Positions 1 through 8,235 of a DNA stretch of 41,764 nucleotides are shown piece after piece. Where the stretch lies: assembly GCA_024692685.1 (NCBI GenBank), contig JAILMJ010000118.1, forward strand, positions 1 to 41,764, read 5' to 3'. Both the position numbers and the translations under genes were made by a program. A model generated the notes under the pieces. The model was not told the DNA's origin, made no database searches, and saw nothing but the letters and a program-made list of their open reading frames with translations. The DNA is from Clostridia bacterium (GTDB lineage Bacteria; Bacillota; Clostridia; Oscillospirales; Acutalibacteraceae). The first letter of the stretch is position 1. Each line of letters begins with the position of its first letter.

Positions 1-588
1 TATTTTTCCGAAACTTTTGAATTGCTCGAGAAGTGCGGATATGATATCTTCGGCTATGTTGATAAAGAAGATTTTGGAGTTCCCGAATGTAAATATCTCG
101 GTAACGATGATGATTTTTTATCGAATTATTCATGTACTGATTTTTCTCTTGTAAATGTTCCGGATTCTTCTGAAGCGAGAAAGTTGATTTATGAAAAATA
201 CAAAACAGCGGGTTTTGATTTTGAAACCGTTATTTCTCCCTGCGCAAATGTTTCTGCCGGCTCAATCATTGAAGAAGGATGTGTTATTCACGACCTTTGT
301 AATATTTCAACCGGCGTTAAGCTCGGAAAATGTGTCAGGGTTAATGTAATGGGTAATATAATGCATGATTCTTCTGTCGGGAATTATTCAACAGTAGCCC
401 CTAATGCTGTTATACTTGGCAGATGCAATATTGACAGTAATTGCTATATCGGCTCTAATTCAACTGTTTTACCCGGTATTAACATTTCATCTTATACCAC
501 TGTCGGGGCAGGAGCTGTTGTTACTAAAAATTTTGACGGTAATGTTACTCTTGTCGGTGTTCCTGCCGCAGATATAAAAGAACATTAA
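1..588 (+). CDS. NeuD/PglD-like sugar O/N-acetyltransferase (5' partial)
   Basis: The reading frame is open from base 1, so the gene begins before the window; an in-frame TTG at 22 is not the true start. The visible part begins just after where this family has its N-terminal Rossmann (GAGG) segment, so I estimate that some 15-20 residues are missing. The C-terminal two thirds are hexapeptide repeats of a left-handed beta-helix (from about VISPCANVSAGSIIEEGCVI onward), including the family catalytic-type His in NIMHDSSVGNYSTVAPNAV and the closing VGVPA turn. The family acetylates sialic-acid-like sugars (NeuD) or UDP-linked amino sugars (PglD), using acetyl-CoA in the cytoplasm. The next two genes (PseG-like and NeuB-like) support a nonulosonic acid role. 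The exact substrate cannot be told from the sequence. Confidence 0.8.
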   Translation, partial: YFSETFELLEKCGYDIFGYVDKEDFGVPECKYLGNDDDFLSNYSCTDFSLVNVPDSSEARKLIYEKYKTAGFDFETVISPCANVSAGSIIEEGCVIHDLCNISTGVKLGKCVRVNVMGNIMHDSSVGNYSTVAPNAVILGRCNIDSNCYIGSNSTVLPGINISSYTTVGAGAVVTKNFDGNVTLVGVPAADIKEH

Positions 589-612
589 AATCTTTTTGTA
601 AAGGATATCTTT

Positions 613-1605
613 ATGATTCAAAAAGGAAATTCTCCTTCTTTTGTTCTGGCCGTTGAATGTTCACATACGCGCGGTATGGGTCATTTATTCCGGTCGTTTC
701 AATTCATAGATTGTTTGAAAAGCAAAAACCTGGATTTTACATATTTGATTAATGATGATGAGGCGGCTTTAAAAATTCTGAATGCAAAAGGAATTCCTTA
801 TACTGTTGTTGATTATTCAGATGATTTATCAAATTGGGAAAACAAGATAATCAATGATAATAAAACCGATATTTGGATTAATGACAGATTTGTCTCAACT
901 GCAAAAAATGCTGAAAAAATAAAATCTTCGGGTTCATTTCTTGCTCTTATAGATGATGTCGGAGATGCCGAAGAATTATGCGATGTTTATTTTGCAGGAA
1001 TGATCAGCTTTACAAAAAATGAATATAAGGCAAAAAGAGTCTATAAGGGAACAGATTATATTATATTAAATCCTGAAATAAAAAAATACCGGAAAATCAG
1101 AAAAGCAGTCAATAGAGTAATTGTTTCTTTGGGAGGAGCGGATCCTTTTGATACTTCAGTTTCCGTTGCAGAAGAACTTATAAAAACCGATTTTGAATTT
1201 GACATTCTACTCGGCGGAGACGCTTCTTGTGAAAATAAACTGAGTCGTATCAATCGTGGAAGATTCAAGGTATTCAGAAATGTTCCTTCTGCAATTCAAC
1301 TGTTTTCCGGATATGATCTTGCTATAACGGGCGGCGGTGTAACCTGCTGCGAGGCGAATTCGGCAGGCTTACCCTGCATTATTATTGCAAACGCTCCTCA
1401 TGAATATAATACCGGAAAATATCTTGAAAAAATCGGAAGCAGTGTTTTTGCCGGAGGTTATGATAATTGGAACCATAATTTAATTGATAATATTAACGAT
1501 TTAAATATTGAGCAAATGAGTAAGGCCGGTATTTCATCTTTTACCCTTGACGGAGCACAAAACATCATCGAAAATATTTTGTCGGAGTTTAATAATGCAG
1601 GATAA
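613..1605 (+). CDS. PseG/SpsG-like UDP-sugar hydrolase (nonulosonic acid pathway)
   Basis: This 330-residue protein has a GT-B-like fold of the PseG/SpsG group. The N-terminal segment VECSHTRGMGHLFRSFQF carries the G-x-GH nucleotide-sugar motif, and the C-terminal half has VSLGGADPFD and ITGGGVTCCEANSAGLPCI, which correspond to the UDP-binding side. In pseudaminic and legionaminic acid synthesis PseG-type enzymes remove UDP from the amino-sugar intermediate, giving the free sugar that NeuB-type synthases use. The start ATG has AAAGGA about 8 bases upstream. The gene lies 24 bases after the acetyltransferase and 161 bases before the NeuB-like gene, so it is probably in the same operon. SpsG-type spore-coat proteins are the alternative assignment; the sugar made is not resolved. 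Confidence 0.8.
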   Translation: MIQKGNSPSFVLAVECSHTRGMGHLFRSFQFIDCLKSKNLDFTYLINDDEAALKILNAKGIPYTVVDYSDDLSNWENKIINDNKTDIWINDRFVSTAKNAEKIKSSGSFLALIDDVGDAEELCDVYFAGMISFTKNEYKAKRVYKGTDYIILNPEIKKYRKIRKAVNRVIVSLGGADPFDTSVSVAEELIKTDFEFDILLGGDASCENKLSRINRGRFKVFRNVPSAIQLFSGYDLAITGGGVTCCEANSAGLPCIIIANAPHEYNTGKYLEKIGSSVFAGGYDNWNHNLIDNINDLNIEQMSKAGISSFTLDGAQNIIENILSEFNNAG

Positions 1606-1766
1606 CTGTTTTCCTTTGCAGGAAAATCTGAACTATATATTAGTGTATTATTTGTCGTTTTAAACGGTGCTTTTATTAAAGGCTGAAAATAAATTTGAGG
1701 AAATATGAGGATACAAAAAACTAGTTTCTTCTGTAAGAAAAAAACTTTCATAAAGGGGCGGCAGAG
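1606..1766 (+). other. Intergenic region before neuB-like gene
   Basis: This AT-rich gap contains a small inverted repeat (TTTTCC/GGAAAA with a 6-base loop, around 1611-1628) lacking a T-run, so it is not a convincing terminator. It also holds a 21-codon frame at 1705-1770 (ATG to TGA) whose stop codon overlaps the ATG of the NeuB-like gene, preceded by GAGG. No good promoter was seen. The short frame may be chance. Confidence 0.3.
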
Positions 1767-2834
1767 ATGAATTACTATGATACTTTAGCATCAAAAGGTT
1801 TTTATATTATTTGTGAAATCGGCGTAAACTATTATGAGATTGCCGAACAGCTTGGTATTACTCCGATTGAGGCAGCGAAATTAATGATGTTAAGGGCTAA
1901 AGAAAACGGTGCCGATGCAGCAAAGTTTCAGACATACAAAGCCGGTTCTCTTGTAATGAAGGATTCACCCGGTGCATGGGACAGAAATGATATATCAATC
2001 GAAACGCAATATGAATTATTTCAGCTTTATGATAAATTCGGTGAAAAAGAATATGCCGAATTATCTGAATACGGAAAGGAAATCGGAATAACATTTATAT
2101 CTACTCCGTTTGATCTTGAATCGGCTGACTACCTTGACAGTTATATGGATTTGTTTAAGATATCATCATCTGATATCAGCAATATTCCTCTTCTTACAAA
2201 GGTTGCGCAAAAAAACAAACCTATAATTCTTTCAACAGGTGCATCGAATTTTGATGAAATTGAGTTTGCTGTCAATCTGATAAAGAAATACAACAGCAAT
2301 AAACTTACTCTTCTTCACTGTGTGCTGGAGTATCCCACTCCTTCGAGTCACGCAAATCTGAATAAGATAATGTCCCTGAAAGAAAAGTATCCCGAATGTA
2401 TTATCGGGTATTCGGATCATACTTATCCGGATAAATGTATGGATGTACTTAAAACAGCTTATATTTTAGGGGCTCAGACAATTGAAAAGCATTTTACACT
2501 TGATAAAACGATAAAAAAGAGAAATGACCATTTTCATTCAATGGACTGTGACGATTTGAAAACAGTATCCGATGGTCTTGCGTTCATAAACACAATCAGG
2601 GGCAGCGGTGAGCTTGTTTGTTTGGATTCCGAAATAACGACAAGAAACAGCGTAAGGCGCTCTGCTGTCAGTAAAGTCAGCATTCCTGCAGGTACTGTAA
2701 TTACAGAGGACATGGTTATATATAAAAGACCTGGAAACGGATTGCCTCCTATTGAATTCAGTAAATACATTGGCAAATCAACAATCAGAGATATTCAGGA
2801 AGACACGTTATTCAGTAAAGAAGATTTTGAATAA
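1767..2834 (+). CDS. neuB: NeuB-family sialic/legionaminic/pseudaminic acid synthase
   Basis: This 355-residue protein has an N-terminal NeuB TIM barrel (ICEIGVNYYE at the start, then AKFQTYKAGSLV, FISTPFD, KISSSDISNIPLL, LSTGAS, LLHCVLEYPTP, GYSDHT and EKHFTLDK) and a C-terminal SAF/antifreeze-like domain from about residue 290 (RSAVSKVSIPAGTVI, KRPGNGLPP). The family condenses phosphoenolpyruvate with a hexosamine derivative to form a nine-carbon acid sugar, in the cytoplasm. The motifs match the family in order and the length is normal. An AAAGGGG ribosome site lies upstream of ATG 1767. The PseG-like neighbour argues for a legionaminic or pseudaminic product over N-acetylneuraminate. CMP-activation (NeuA-like) and transfer genes are not in view and may lie left of the window. 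Confidence 0.87.
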   Translation: MNYYDTLASKGFYIICEIGVNYYEIAEQLGITPIEAAKLMMLRAKENGADAAKFQTYKAGSLVMKDSPGAWDRNDISIETQYELFQLYDKFGEKEYAELSEYGKEIGITFISTPFDLESADYLDSYMDLFKISSSDISNIPLLTKVAQKNKPIILSTGASNFDEIEFAVNLIKKYNSNKLTLLHCVLEYPTPSSHANLNKIMSLKEKYPECIIGYSDHTYPDKCMDVLKTAYILGAQTIEKHFTLDKTIKKRNDHFHSMDCDDLKTVSDGLAFINTIRGSGELVCLDSEITTRNSVRRSAVSKVSIPAGTVITEDMVIYKRPGNGLPPIEFSKYIGKSTIRDIQEDTLFSKEDFE

Positions 2835-2839
2835 TTCTG

Positions 2840-2879
2840 TATAATAGAAAAAACATCAAATATATAGAATTTTCTATAT
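2840..2879 (+). promoter_or_regulatory. Possible pot operon promoter/operator
   Basis: A TATAAT at 2840-2845 is followed by an inverted repeat ATATAGAA-TT-TTCTATAT (2862-2879), directly before the potA ribosome site (GAGAGGGG, 2880-2888). No good -35 hexamer was seen 16-18 bases upstream. The palindrome could be an operator or an RNA hairpin close to the ribosome site; this is inference from position and symmetry. Confidence 0.35.
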
Positions 2880-2897
2880 TAGAGAGGGGTTAGATAA

Positions 2898-4019
2898 TTG
2901 GAACAGAATGTTATCATTGAACTAAAAAATATTTCCGTCGCATTCGGAGATAATCAGGTATTAAAAGATCTGAATCTGAGCATAAGAGACAAGGAATTCA
3001 TTACCTTACTCGGTCCGTCGGGTTGCGGAAAAACTACAACTCTGAGAATTATTGCCGGATTTATGCATCCTGATGAGGGCGACGTTATTTTTGAAGGTAA
3101 AAAGATAAATTCTATTCCTCCGCATAAACGGCATGTAAATACTATTTTTCAGCGCTATGCTTTGTTCCCGCATCTGAATGTGTATGAAAATGTTGCTTTC
3201 GGACTGAGAATAAAGAAAATGCCCGAAAAGCAAATAAAAGAAAAAGTCGAAGAGATGCTTTCCATCGTGAACCTCAAAGGCTTTAATAAAAGAAGTATAA
3301 ACTCTCTGTCAGGCGGTCAGCAGCAGAGGGTTGCCATCGCGCGCGCTCTTGCTGTTGATCCGAAAGTTCTCTTGCTGGATGAACCTCTCGGTGCGTTGGA
3401 TCTTAAACTCAGAAAAGATATGCAGGTTGAGCTTAAAAATATTCAGCAGCGTCTCGGTATCACGTTTATCTATGTAACCCATGATCAGGAAGAAGCCCTT
3501 TCCATGTCCGACACAGTTGTTGTTATGGACGGTGGAGTTATTCAGCAAATAGGTACGCCGATTGATATTTATAACGAGCCCAAGAATGCCTTTGTTGCCG
3601 ATTTTATCGGAGAGAGTAATATCATCGACGGTATAATGAGAGAGGATTATTCGGTTGATTTTTCGGGTAATAATTTCAAATGTCTTGATAGCGGATTTGC
3701 CAAAAACGAAGCGGTTGATGTTGTTGTCAGACCTGAAGATGTCGATATAGTTTCTCCAGAAAAAGGTATGCTTACCGGAATCGTTACATCTGTCACATTT
3801 AAAGGCGTTCATTTTGAGATTATTGTTGATATCAAAGGCTTTAAATGGATGATTCAGACCACAGATTTTCATCCGGAAGGTGTCGAGATCGGTCTGTTTA
3901 TTGAGCCGGATGCAATTCATATTATGAAGAAATCCGAGTATTCGGGAATGTTCGGCGATTACAGTTCGTTCAGTGAAGAATTTGATGAGCTGTCTGTTCT
4001 TGATGAGGAGGCGGAGTAA
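2898..4019 (+). CDS. potA: Spermidine/putrescine ABC transporter ATP-binding protein
   Basis: This 373-residue cytoplasmic ATPase drives polyamine import. It has Walker [10 protein letters not shown] (about residues 39-47), a Q-loop FQRYALFPH, the signature LSGGQQQR, Walker [12 protein letters not shown] and an H-loop [11 protein letters not shown]-terminal TOBE-like domain follows (VRPEDVDIV, then [15 protein letters not shown]), as expected for PotA/MalK-type ATPases. The start is TTG at 2898, chosen because GAGAGGGG lies 9 bases upstream and the protein then begins at the usual family position. The stop overlaps the potB start by one base, and potB, potC and potD follow with coupled overlaps, so all four are one transcription unit. 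No XRE-type regulator gene precedes it, unlike some clostridial pot operons. Confidence 0.95.
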   Translation: MEQNVIIELKNISVAFGDNQVLKDLNLSIRDKEFITLLGPSGCGKTTTLRIIAGFMHPDEGDVIFEGKKINSIPPHKRHVNTIFQRYALFPHLNVYENVAFGLRIKKMPEKQIKEKVEEMLSIVNLKGFNKRSINSLSGGQQQRVAIARALAVDPKVLLLDEPLGALDLKLRKDMQVELKNIQQRLGITFIYVTHDQEEALSMSDTVVVMDGGVIQQIGTPIDIYNEPKNAFVADFIGESNIIDGIMREDYSVDFSGNNFKCLDSGFAKNEAVDVVVRPEDVDIVSPEKGMLTGIVTSVTFKGVHFEIIVDIKGFKWMIQTTDFHPEGVEIGLFIEPDAIHIMKKSEYSGMFGDYSSFSEEFDELSVLDEEAE

Positions 4020-4843
4020 TGAGAAATCAATCCGCTCTGAGATCAAAACTGGTATCTTCTCCTTATATTTTATGGGCGATTCTTTTTATTATTGCTCCTA
4101 TGATATTTGTTGTCTACTACTCATTTACTACAGCATCGGGAGATTTTACTCTTGACAATATAAAATTCTTATCAAAGTATTTGCCCACTTTTCTTCGTTC
4201 AATCTGGTTTGGAATTGTTGCTACTTTAATTTGCCTTTTAATTGCATTCCCGACATCATATATTATTTCTCAAAAATCCGATAAGATGCAAAGGACTCTT
4301 ATTCTGCTTGTTATGCTCCCGATGTGGATGAGCTTTCTGATAAGAACTTATTCCTGGATGGCGATATTGCAGGATACCGGGCTTATAAACAGTTTTCTTA
4401 TAAAAATAGGAATTGATCCTGTACATATGATAAATACCGGCGGAGCCGTCATTCTCGGCATGGTATATAATTTCCTCCCATATATGATAATGCCGATCTA
4501 TTCGGTAATGGCAAAACTTGATTTTTCTATGATAGAGGCTTGTCAGGATCTCGGAGGAAATAAAATCAATGTAATAAGAAGATGTATTATCCCGTTGAGT
4601 ATGCCCGGCATAGTAAGCGGAATTACAATGGTTTTTGTTCCCTCTGTTAGTACTTTTTATATTTCGCAGAAACTCGGCGGAGGTTCTTTTGACTTAATCG
4701 GCGATGTTATAGAAAGACAGTTTCAGCAGTCTTATAATTATAATCTCGGCGCTTCTCTTTCTCTTGTCCTAATGATTCTCATATTGGTATGTATGGCTGT
4801 CATGAACAGATTTTCAGGCGATGAGGGGGAGATGGTAATATGA
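4019..4843 (+). CDS. potB: Spermidine/putrescine ABC transporter permease PotB
   Basis: This 274-residue inner permease has about six hydrophobic segments and the permease EAA loop EACQDLGGNKINVIRRCIIP, which contacts the ATPase. The N-terminal SPYILWAILFIIAPMIFVVYYSF and the mid-protein MLPMWMSFLIRTYSWMAIL segments are typical of PotB. It forms the membrane channel together with PotC and passes polyamines delivered by PotD. The ATG overlaps the potA TAA by one base (TAATG), and GAGGAGG sits just upstream inside potA. It overlaps potC by four bases (ATGA). There is nothing unusual in length or motif. Confidence 0.94.
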   Translation: MRNQSALRSKLVSSPYILWAILFIIAPMIFVVYYSFTTASGDFTLDNIKFLSKYLPTFLRSIWFGIVATLICLLIAFPTSYIISQKSDKMQRTLILLVMLPMWMSFLIRTYSWMAILQDTGLINSFLIKIGIDPVHMINTGGAVILGMVYNFLPYMIMPIYSVMAKLDFSMIEACQDLGGNKINVIRRCIIPLSMPGIVSGITMVFVPSVSTFYISQKLGGGSFDLIGDVIERQFQQSYNYNLGASLSLVLMILILVCMAVMNRFSGDEGEMVI

Positions 4844-5643
4844 AAACATTGTCAAGAATATATACTGTACTTGTTTTTGCATTCCTTTATGCTCCCATTA
4901 TTGTACTTATCGTTTTTTCATTCAATTTATCCAGCAGTACAATTGTATTTGACGGTTTCTCCTTGCAATGGTATAAGGCGTTGATAAAAGACGGGAATAC
5001 CTTACGCGCCCTTTATAACACAATAATTCTTGCGGTTTCTTCTTCAATTATTGCAACGATACTCGGTACTTCTGCCGCAGTAGGAATTGAAAAGTATAAA
5101 AAGAGCGCTTTTCGTTCAACAATAATCGGAGTAACCAATGTTCCGATGATGAACCCTGAAATAGTTACCGGTATTTCTATGATGCTTCTTTTTGTTTTTA
5201 TCGGCAGAGCGCTCAGAATTGAATCTGTTCTTGGATTTGGCACATTGCTGATTGCTCACGTAACATTCAATCTTCCTTATGTTATACTTACTGTTCTGCC
5301 GAAGCTCAGGCAGACCGATAAAAATTTATCTGAGGCCGCTCTTGATCTCGGATGCACTCCGCTTGCTTCATTTTTCAAAGTAGTTCTGCCTTCAATTATG
5401 CCTGCAATTATTACAGGCCTTATTATGGCATTTACACTTTCTCTTGATGATTTCATTATCAGTTACTTTACAAGCGGACCGGGTTTCCAGACTTTGCCTA
5501 TTGCTATTTTTTCAATGACAAAAAAGCGTATTAAACCTGATATGTACGCCTTATCTGCGCTTATATTTGTCAGTATACTTGTACTTCTGATTCTTTATAA
5601 TTCTATTCAAATAAAGAGCGAAAAAAAGCCGGATAAGGAATGA
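4840..5643 (+). CDS. potC: Spermidine/putrescine ABC transporter permease PotC
   Basis: This 267-residue permease with six predicted membrane segments is the partner of PotB. It shows the EAA loop EAALDLGCTPLASFFKVVLPS and the PotC-typical LSLDDFIISYFTSGPGFQTLPI. The N-terminal segment VFAFLYAPIIVLIVFSFN is the first helix. Start ATG 4840 overlaps the potB stop by four bases and is preceded by GAGGGGGAG-like purines, so translation is probably coupled. The product is hydrophobic with a short Lys/Glu-rich tail (KSEKKPDKE), facing the cytoplasm. Confidence 0.94.
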   Translation: MKTLSRIYTVLVFAFLYAPIIVLIVFSFNLSSSTIVFDGFSLQWYKALIKDGNTLRALYNTIILAVSSSIIATILGTSAAVGIEKYKKSAFRSTIIGVTNVPMMNPEIVTGISMMLLFVFIGRALRIESVLGFGTLLIAHVTFNLPYVILTVLPKLRQTDKNLSEAALDLGCTPLASFFKVVLPSIMPAIITGLIMAFTLSLDDFIISYFTSGPGFQTLPIAIFSMTKKRIKPDMYALSALIFVSILVLLILYNSIQIKSEKKPDKE

Positions 5644-5657
5644 TTGGAGGTAGAAAA

Positions 5658-6920
5658 TTGAAAAAACTATTCAGCGTTTTCCTTTCTGCAATAATCAGTT
5701 TTGTTCCCTTTATTTTTGCTTTTGCAAAAGAATCCGATGATATAGATTCATTAAAAGGCACAAAATTGTATGTATACAACTGGGGAGAATATATTTCCGA
5801 CGGTGAAGACGACTCATTGGATGTTAATAAAGCGTTTACCGAAAAATACGGTATTGAAGTTATATATAACACTTTTGATAATAACGAATCTATGTATTCG
5901 AAGCTTAAAAGCGGTGGTATATCATACGATGTAGTAATACCGTCCGACTATATGATTGAGCGTATGATTAAAGAGAATATGCTCGAAAAAATCAATTTTA
6001 ATAATATACCGAACTTCAAATATATCCCCGAAAAATACAGAAAACTTGCTTACGATCCTACCGGTGAATATTCAGTCCCTTATACCGTTTCATTTGTCGG
6101 ACTGATTTATAATACAAAACTTGTGGATGAGGCCCCTGACAGTTGGCTTGCTCTTTGGGATGAAGAATATACCAATAATATACTTATGTTTAATAATCCC
6201 AGAGATGCGTTTGCTATTGCACAGAGCATACTCGGTATGGATTACAATAATGAGTCAGCTCCGGCGTGGATAACAGCTGCCGCCCTATTAAAAGAGCAAA
6301 AAATTGTTAATCCGGTTTATGTTAACGACGAAGTATTTTTGAAAATGGAGGCAGGCGAGGCAGCTCTGGCACCTTATTTTGTCGGTGATTTTCTTTCTAT
6401 GCAGGAAAACAACCCGGATCTCGACTTCGTATATCCCAAAGAAGGGGTAAATTATTTTGTCGATGCAGCCTGTATTCTTAAAGGCGCTAAAAATAAGCGC
6501 GCCGCAGAGCTTTATATTAACTTCCTGAATGAACCGGAAGTGGCAAAAGCAAATGCAGAATATATTTGTTACGGCAGTCCCAACGAAGCGGTTTATAATG
6601 ATCCTGACTACGAATATTATCAGGATGAACTGCTTTATCCTGAAGAAGGTGCTTTTAAAACTCAAATATATACAAATTTATCACCCGAAATACTTGCCCT
6701 TCAGAGTACCCTTTGGGACGATGTTAAAAATTATATTCCTTCAGGCGATTCAAATCTTTCATTGTTTCTTGGCGGGGATTCATCCGGCACAACAGATGAG
6801 GGCGAAAAAATGACAAGCGAAACAAGAAAATACGGTCTTTATATCGGAATATTTGTTCTTTTGTGTCTTGCCTATATTATTTTCAGATTTGCCCGTAAAC
6901 AATACAGAGAAAAGGTTTAA
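5658..6920 (+). CDS. potD: Spermidine/putrescine-binding protein PotD with C-terminal membrane anchor
   Basis: This 420-residue extracytoplasmic substrate-binding protein (SBP family 1) has diagnostic motifs KLYVYNWGEYIS, VIYNTFDNNESMYSKL, YDVVIPSDYMIERM and PYTVSFVGLIYNT. I start at TTG 5658: GGAGGT (5646-5651) is 6 bases upstream and the protein then begins with a clean signal peptide (MKKLFSVFLSAIISFVPF, A-F-A cut after residue 23). The earlier in-frame ATG at 5640 has no ribosome site of its own. No lipobox cysteine is present. Instead, residues about 393-412 form a hydrophobic helix (GLYIGIFVLLCLAYIIFRF) followed by a basic tail (RKQYREKV), so the protein is probably held to the membrane by its C-terminus. 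It is the last gene of the pot operon. Confidence 0.93.
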   Translation: MKKLFSVFLSAIISFVPFIFAFAKESDDIDSLKGTKLYVYNWGEYISDGEDDSLDVNKAFTEKYGIEVIYNTFDNNESMYSKLKSGGISYDVVIPSDYMIERMIKENMLEKINFNNIPNFKYIPEKYRKLAYDPTGEYSVPYTVSFVGLIYNTKLVDEAPDSWLALWDEEYTNNILMFNNPRDAFAIAQSILGMDYNNESAPAWITAAALLKEQKIVNPVYVNDEVFLKMEAGEAALAPYFVGDFLSMQENNPDLDFVYPKEGVNYFVDAACILKGAKNKRAAELYINFLNEPEVAKANAEYICYGSPNEAVYNDPDYEYYQDELLYPEEGAFKTQIYTNLSPEILALQSTLWDDVKNYIPSGDSNLSLFLGGDSSGTTDEGEKMTSETRKYGLYIGIFVLLCLAYIIFRFARKQYREKV

Positions 6921-6953
6921 CAGCTTGTTGATTTATTATAGCTAATAAATAAA

Positions 6954-6999
6954 AGCGCAGATTATCCTATTCATTAATAAGATAAGGATAGTCTGCGCT
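6954..6999. terminator. Bidirectional terminator, potD / metallophosphoesterase
   Basis: A long inverted repeat with left arm AGCGCAGATTATCCT (6954-6968) and right arm AGGATAGTCTGCGCT (6985-6999) contains one G-U pair and a 16-base loop. It lies between convergent genes. On the minus strand the hairpin is followed by TTTATTTATT, a reasonable U-rich tail; on the plus strand the tail is only AT-rich. Confidence 0.8.
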
Positions 7000-7021
7000 C
7001 TATTATATATTATGAAAAGTA

Positions 7022-8107
7022 TTAAATTTTCATTGATATACTGTCAACAATATCTCCTCTGTTATTTGTAAATGTTATTTTGATTTCATCATTTCCGAAT
7101 TCAAAACCGGTGCCTGTAAAATGTTTTTTCTTTTCGGTTTCCGAAGCCACCACAACAGTACAAGGCTGACCGTAGGTATCATAGTCGCATCCGGGTTCAT
7201 AAATGCCCAGTTTATGAGTATGACCGCAAATCATTATTTCCGGTTTTATAAATTCTTTAAGAAGTCTGCACCATTCGGTAAATATATCTTTTTCTATGTC
7301 AAAAGGCTTTTCAAATTCATGGGTAAAAGGGGAGTGCACAACTATTATTTTGTGTCTGACACCGGTTTCGTCGTACTCGTTCGCTCTGTTTTCAATGATA
7401 TGTTTTATATATTCAGTTTCTTTCACACGAAATTGATGGCAGGCCACAGTGTGACCGTATTCTTCGTTATCATCCGGTTTGTCTTCGCCGCAATCAAGGC
7501 AAAGACCCCATATATTACCAAGTCTGAAAGAGTAATAGGAATTACCGTTCATATTCGGAGTGTAATCGACTATTTTTTCGGCACAGTTTCCTCTGAGATC
7601 GTGGTTCCCTCTGGTAAAAACAGTAGGAATGTTTCCTTCGGTTATGTTTGATACTATTTCAAAAATAGTATAAAAATTTGATATTTGCCCGCTGTCCTCG
7701 GGAATATCTCCGTTTAAAATAAGGAAATCGGGTTTACCATATGCAAGAGCAGCATTAACGGTTTTGATTTTTTCATTATGAGCGTCCGCGATATGATAAC
7801 ATTTCGGATTATCTTCAGTAACCGGTTTAAAATCATATTCAAAATAAATATCATCTTCTGTTCTTGAAAAATAAGGAAGACGTTTAATAATCTTTTTTTC
7901 AATTACTGTGTAATGTCCCGAACTGTTCAATACTTCCTGGGGCACTTCAATTGTATGGGTCCCTGAAGAAGATTTCAGTATTCCGTTTGAATCATCAACA
8001 TATAAATTGTTTTCAATTTTAACGCTGACAAAAGATTCGGTTTTGGTTGTAATTATTATCTGATAATTTTTTCCGACTGCATATACTCCCGGGTGAAATT
8101 TTAGCAT
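7022..8107 (-). CDS. Calcineurin-like metallophosphoesterase
   Basis: This 361-residue protein carries the metallophosphoesterase motif set in order: DAH (residues 108-110), GD (133-134), GNHD (167-170), the metal-ligand His in VVHSPF (258) and GHTH (295-298). These bind the two-metal centre that hydrolyses phosphoester bonds. The first ~95 residues are beta-rich and resemble the Ig/fibronectin-like N-terminal domain of purple-acid-phosphatase-like proteins; this is inference. There is no signal peptide or membrane segment, so it is probably cytoplasmic. The start ATG at 8107 is preceded by AAAGGAAAAA. It is transcribed divergently from the HD-domain gene and convergently with potD. The substrate is unknown. 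Confidence 0.88.
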   Translation of the reverse strand: MLKFHPGVYAVGKNYQIIITTKTESFVSVKIENNLYVDDSNGILKSSSGTHTIEVPQEVLNSSGHYTVIEKKIIKRLPYFSRTEDDIYFEYDFKPVTEDNPKCYHIADAHNEKIKTVNAALAYGKPDFLILNGDIPEDSGQISNFYTIFEIVSNITEGNIPTVFTRGNHDLRGNCAEKIVDYTPNMNGNSYYSFRLGNIWGLCLDCGEDKPDDNEEYGHTVACHQFRVKETEYIKHIIENRANEYDETGVRHKIIVVHSPFTHEFEKPFDIEKDIFTEWCRLLKEFIKPEIMICGHTHKLGIYEPGCDYDTYGQPCTVVVASETEKKKHFTGTGFEFGNDEIKITFTNNRGDIVDSISMKI

Positions 8108-8137
8108 TTGCTGTTTTTCCTTTCGGCTGTGGTTTAA

Positions 8138-8143
8138 ATTATA
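8138..8143 (-). promoter_or_regulatory. -10 element of metallophosphoesterase gene
   Basis: A perfect TATAAT on the minus strand lies about 30 bases before the start codon. I could not find a convincing -35 hexamer at the normal distance, so this is only a -10 candidate. Confidence 0.4.
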
Positions 8144-8178
8144 TTTCTTATTGTTAACATTTAATATTCAGAAAAATG

Positions 8179-8206
8179 TTGATATTCTCAGTAAATGTGT
8201 TATGCT
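8179..8206 (+). promoter_or_regulatory. Promoter of HD-domain gene
   Basis: TTGATA (8179-8184) and TATGCT (8201-8206) are separated by 16 bases, with a TG upstream of the -10. This fits a vegetative sigma-A promoter and gives a short leader before the GAGGG ribosome site of the gene at 8236. Confidence 0.6.
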
Positions 8207-8235
8207 GAATATATAAAGTTGAAAAGAGGGATAAG

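Noticed and set aside
3309-4046. Long open frame (245 codons) on the minus strand
   Set aside because: It lies fully opposite potA, which has all ABC motifs; the antisense product is low-complexity and has no recognisable family or ribosome site.
7121-7651. Open frame of 176 codons on the plus strand
   Set aside because: It is antisense to the metallophosphoesterase, whose motifs are intact; the frame has no ribosome site and no family features.
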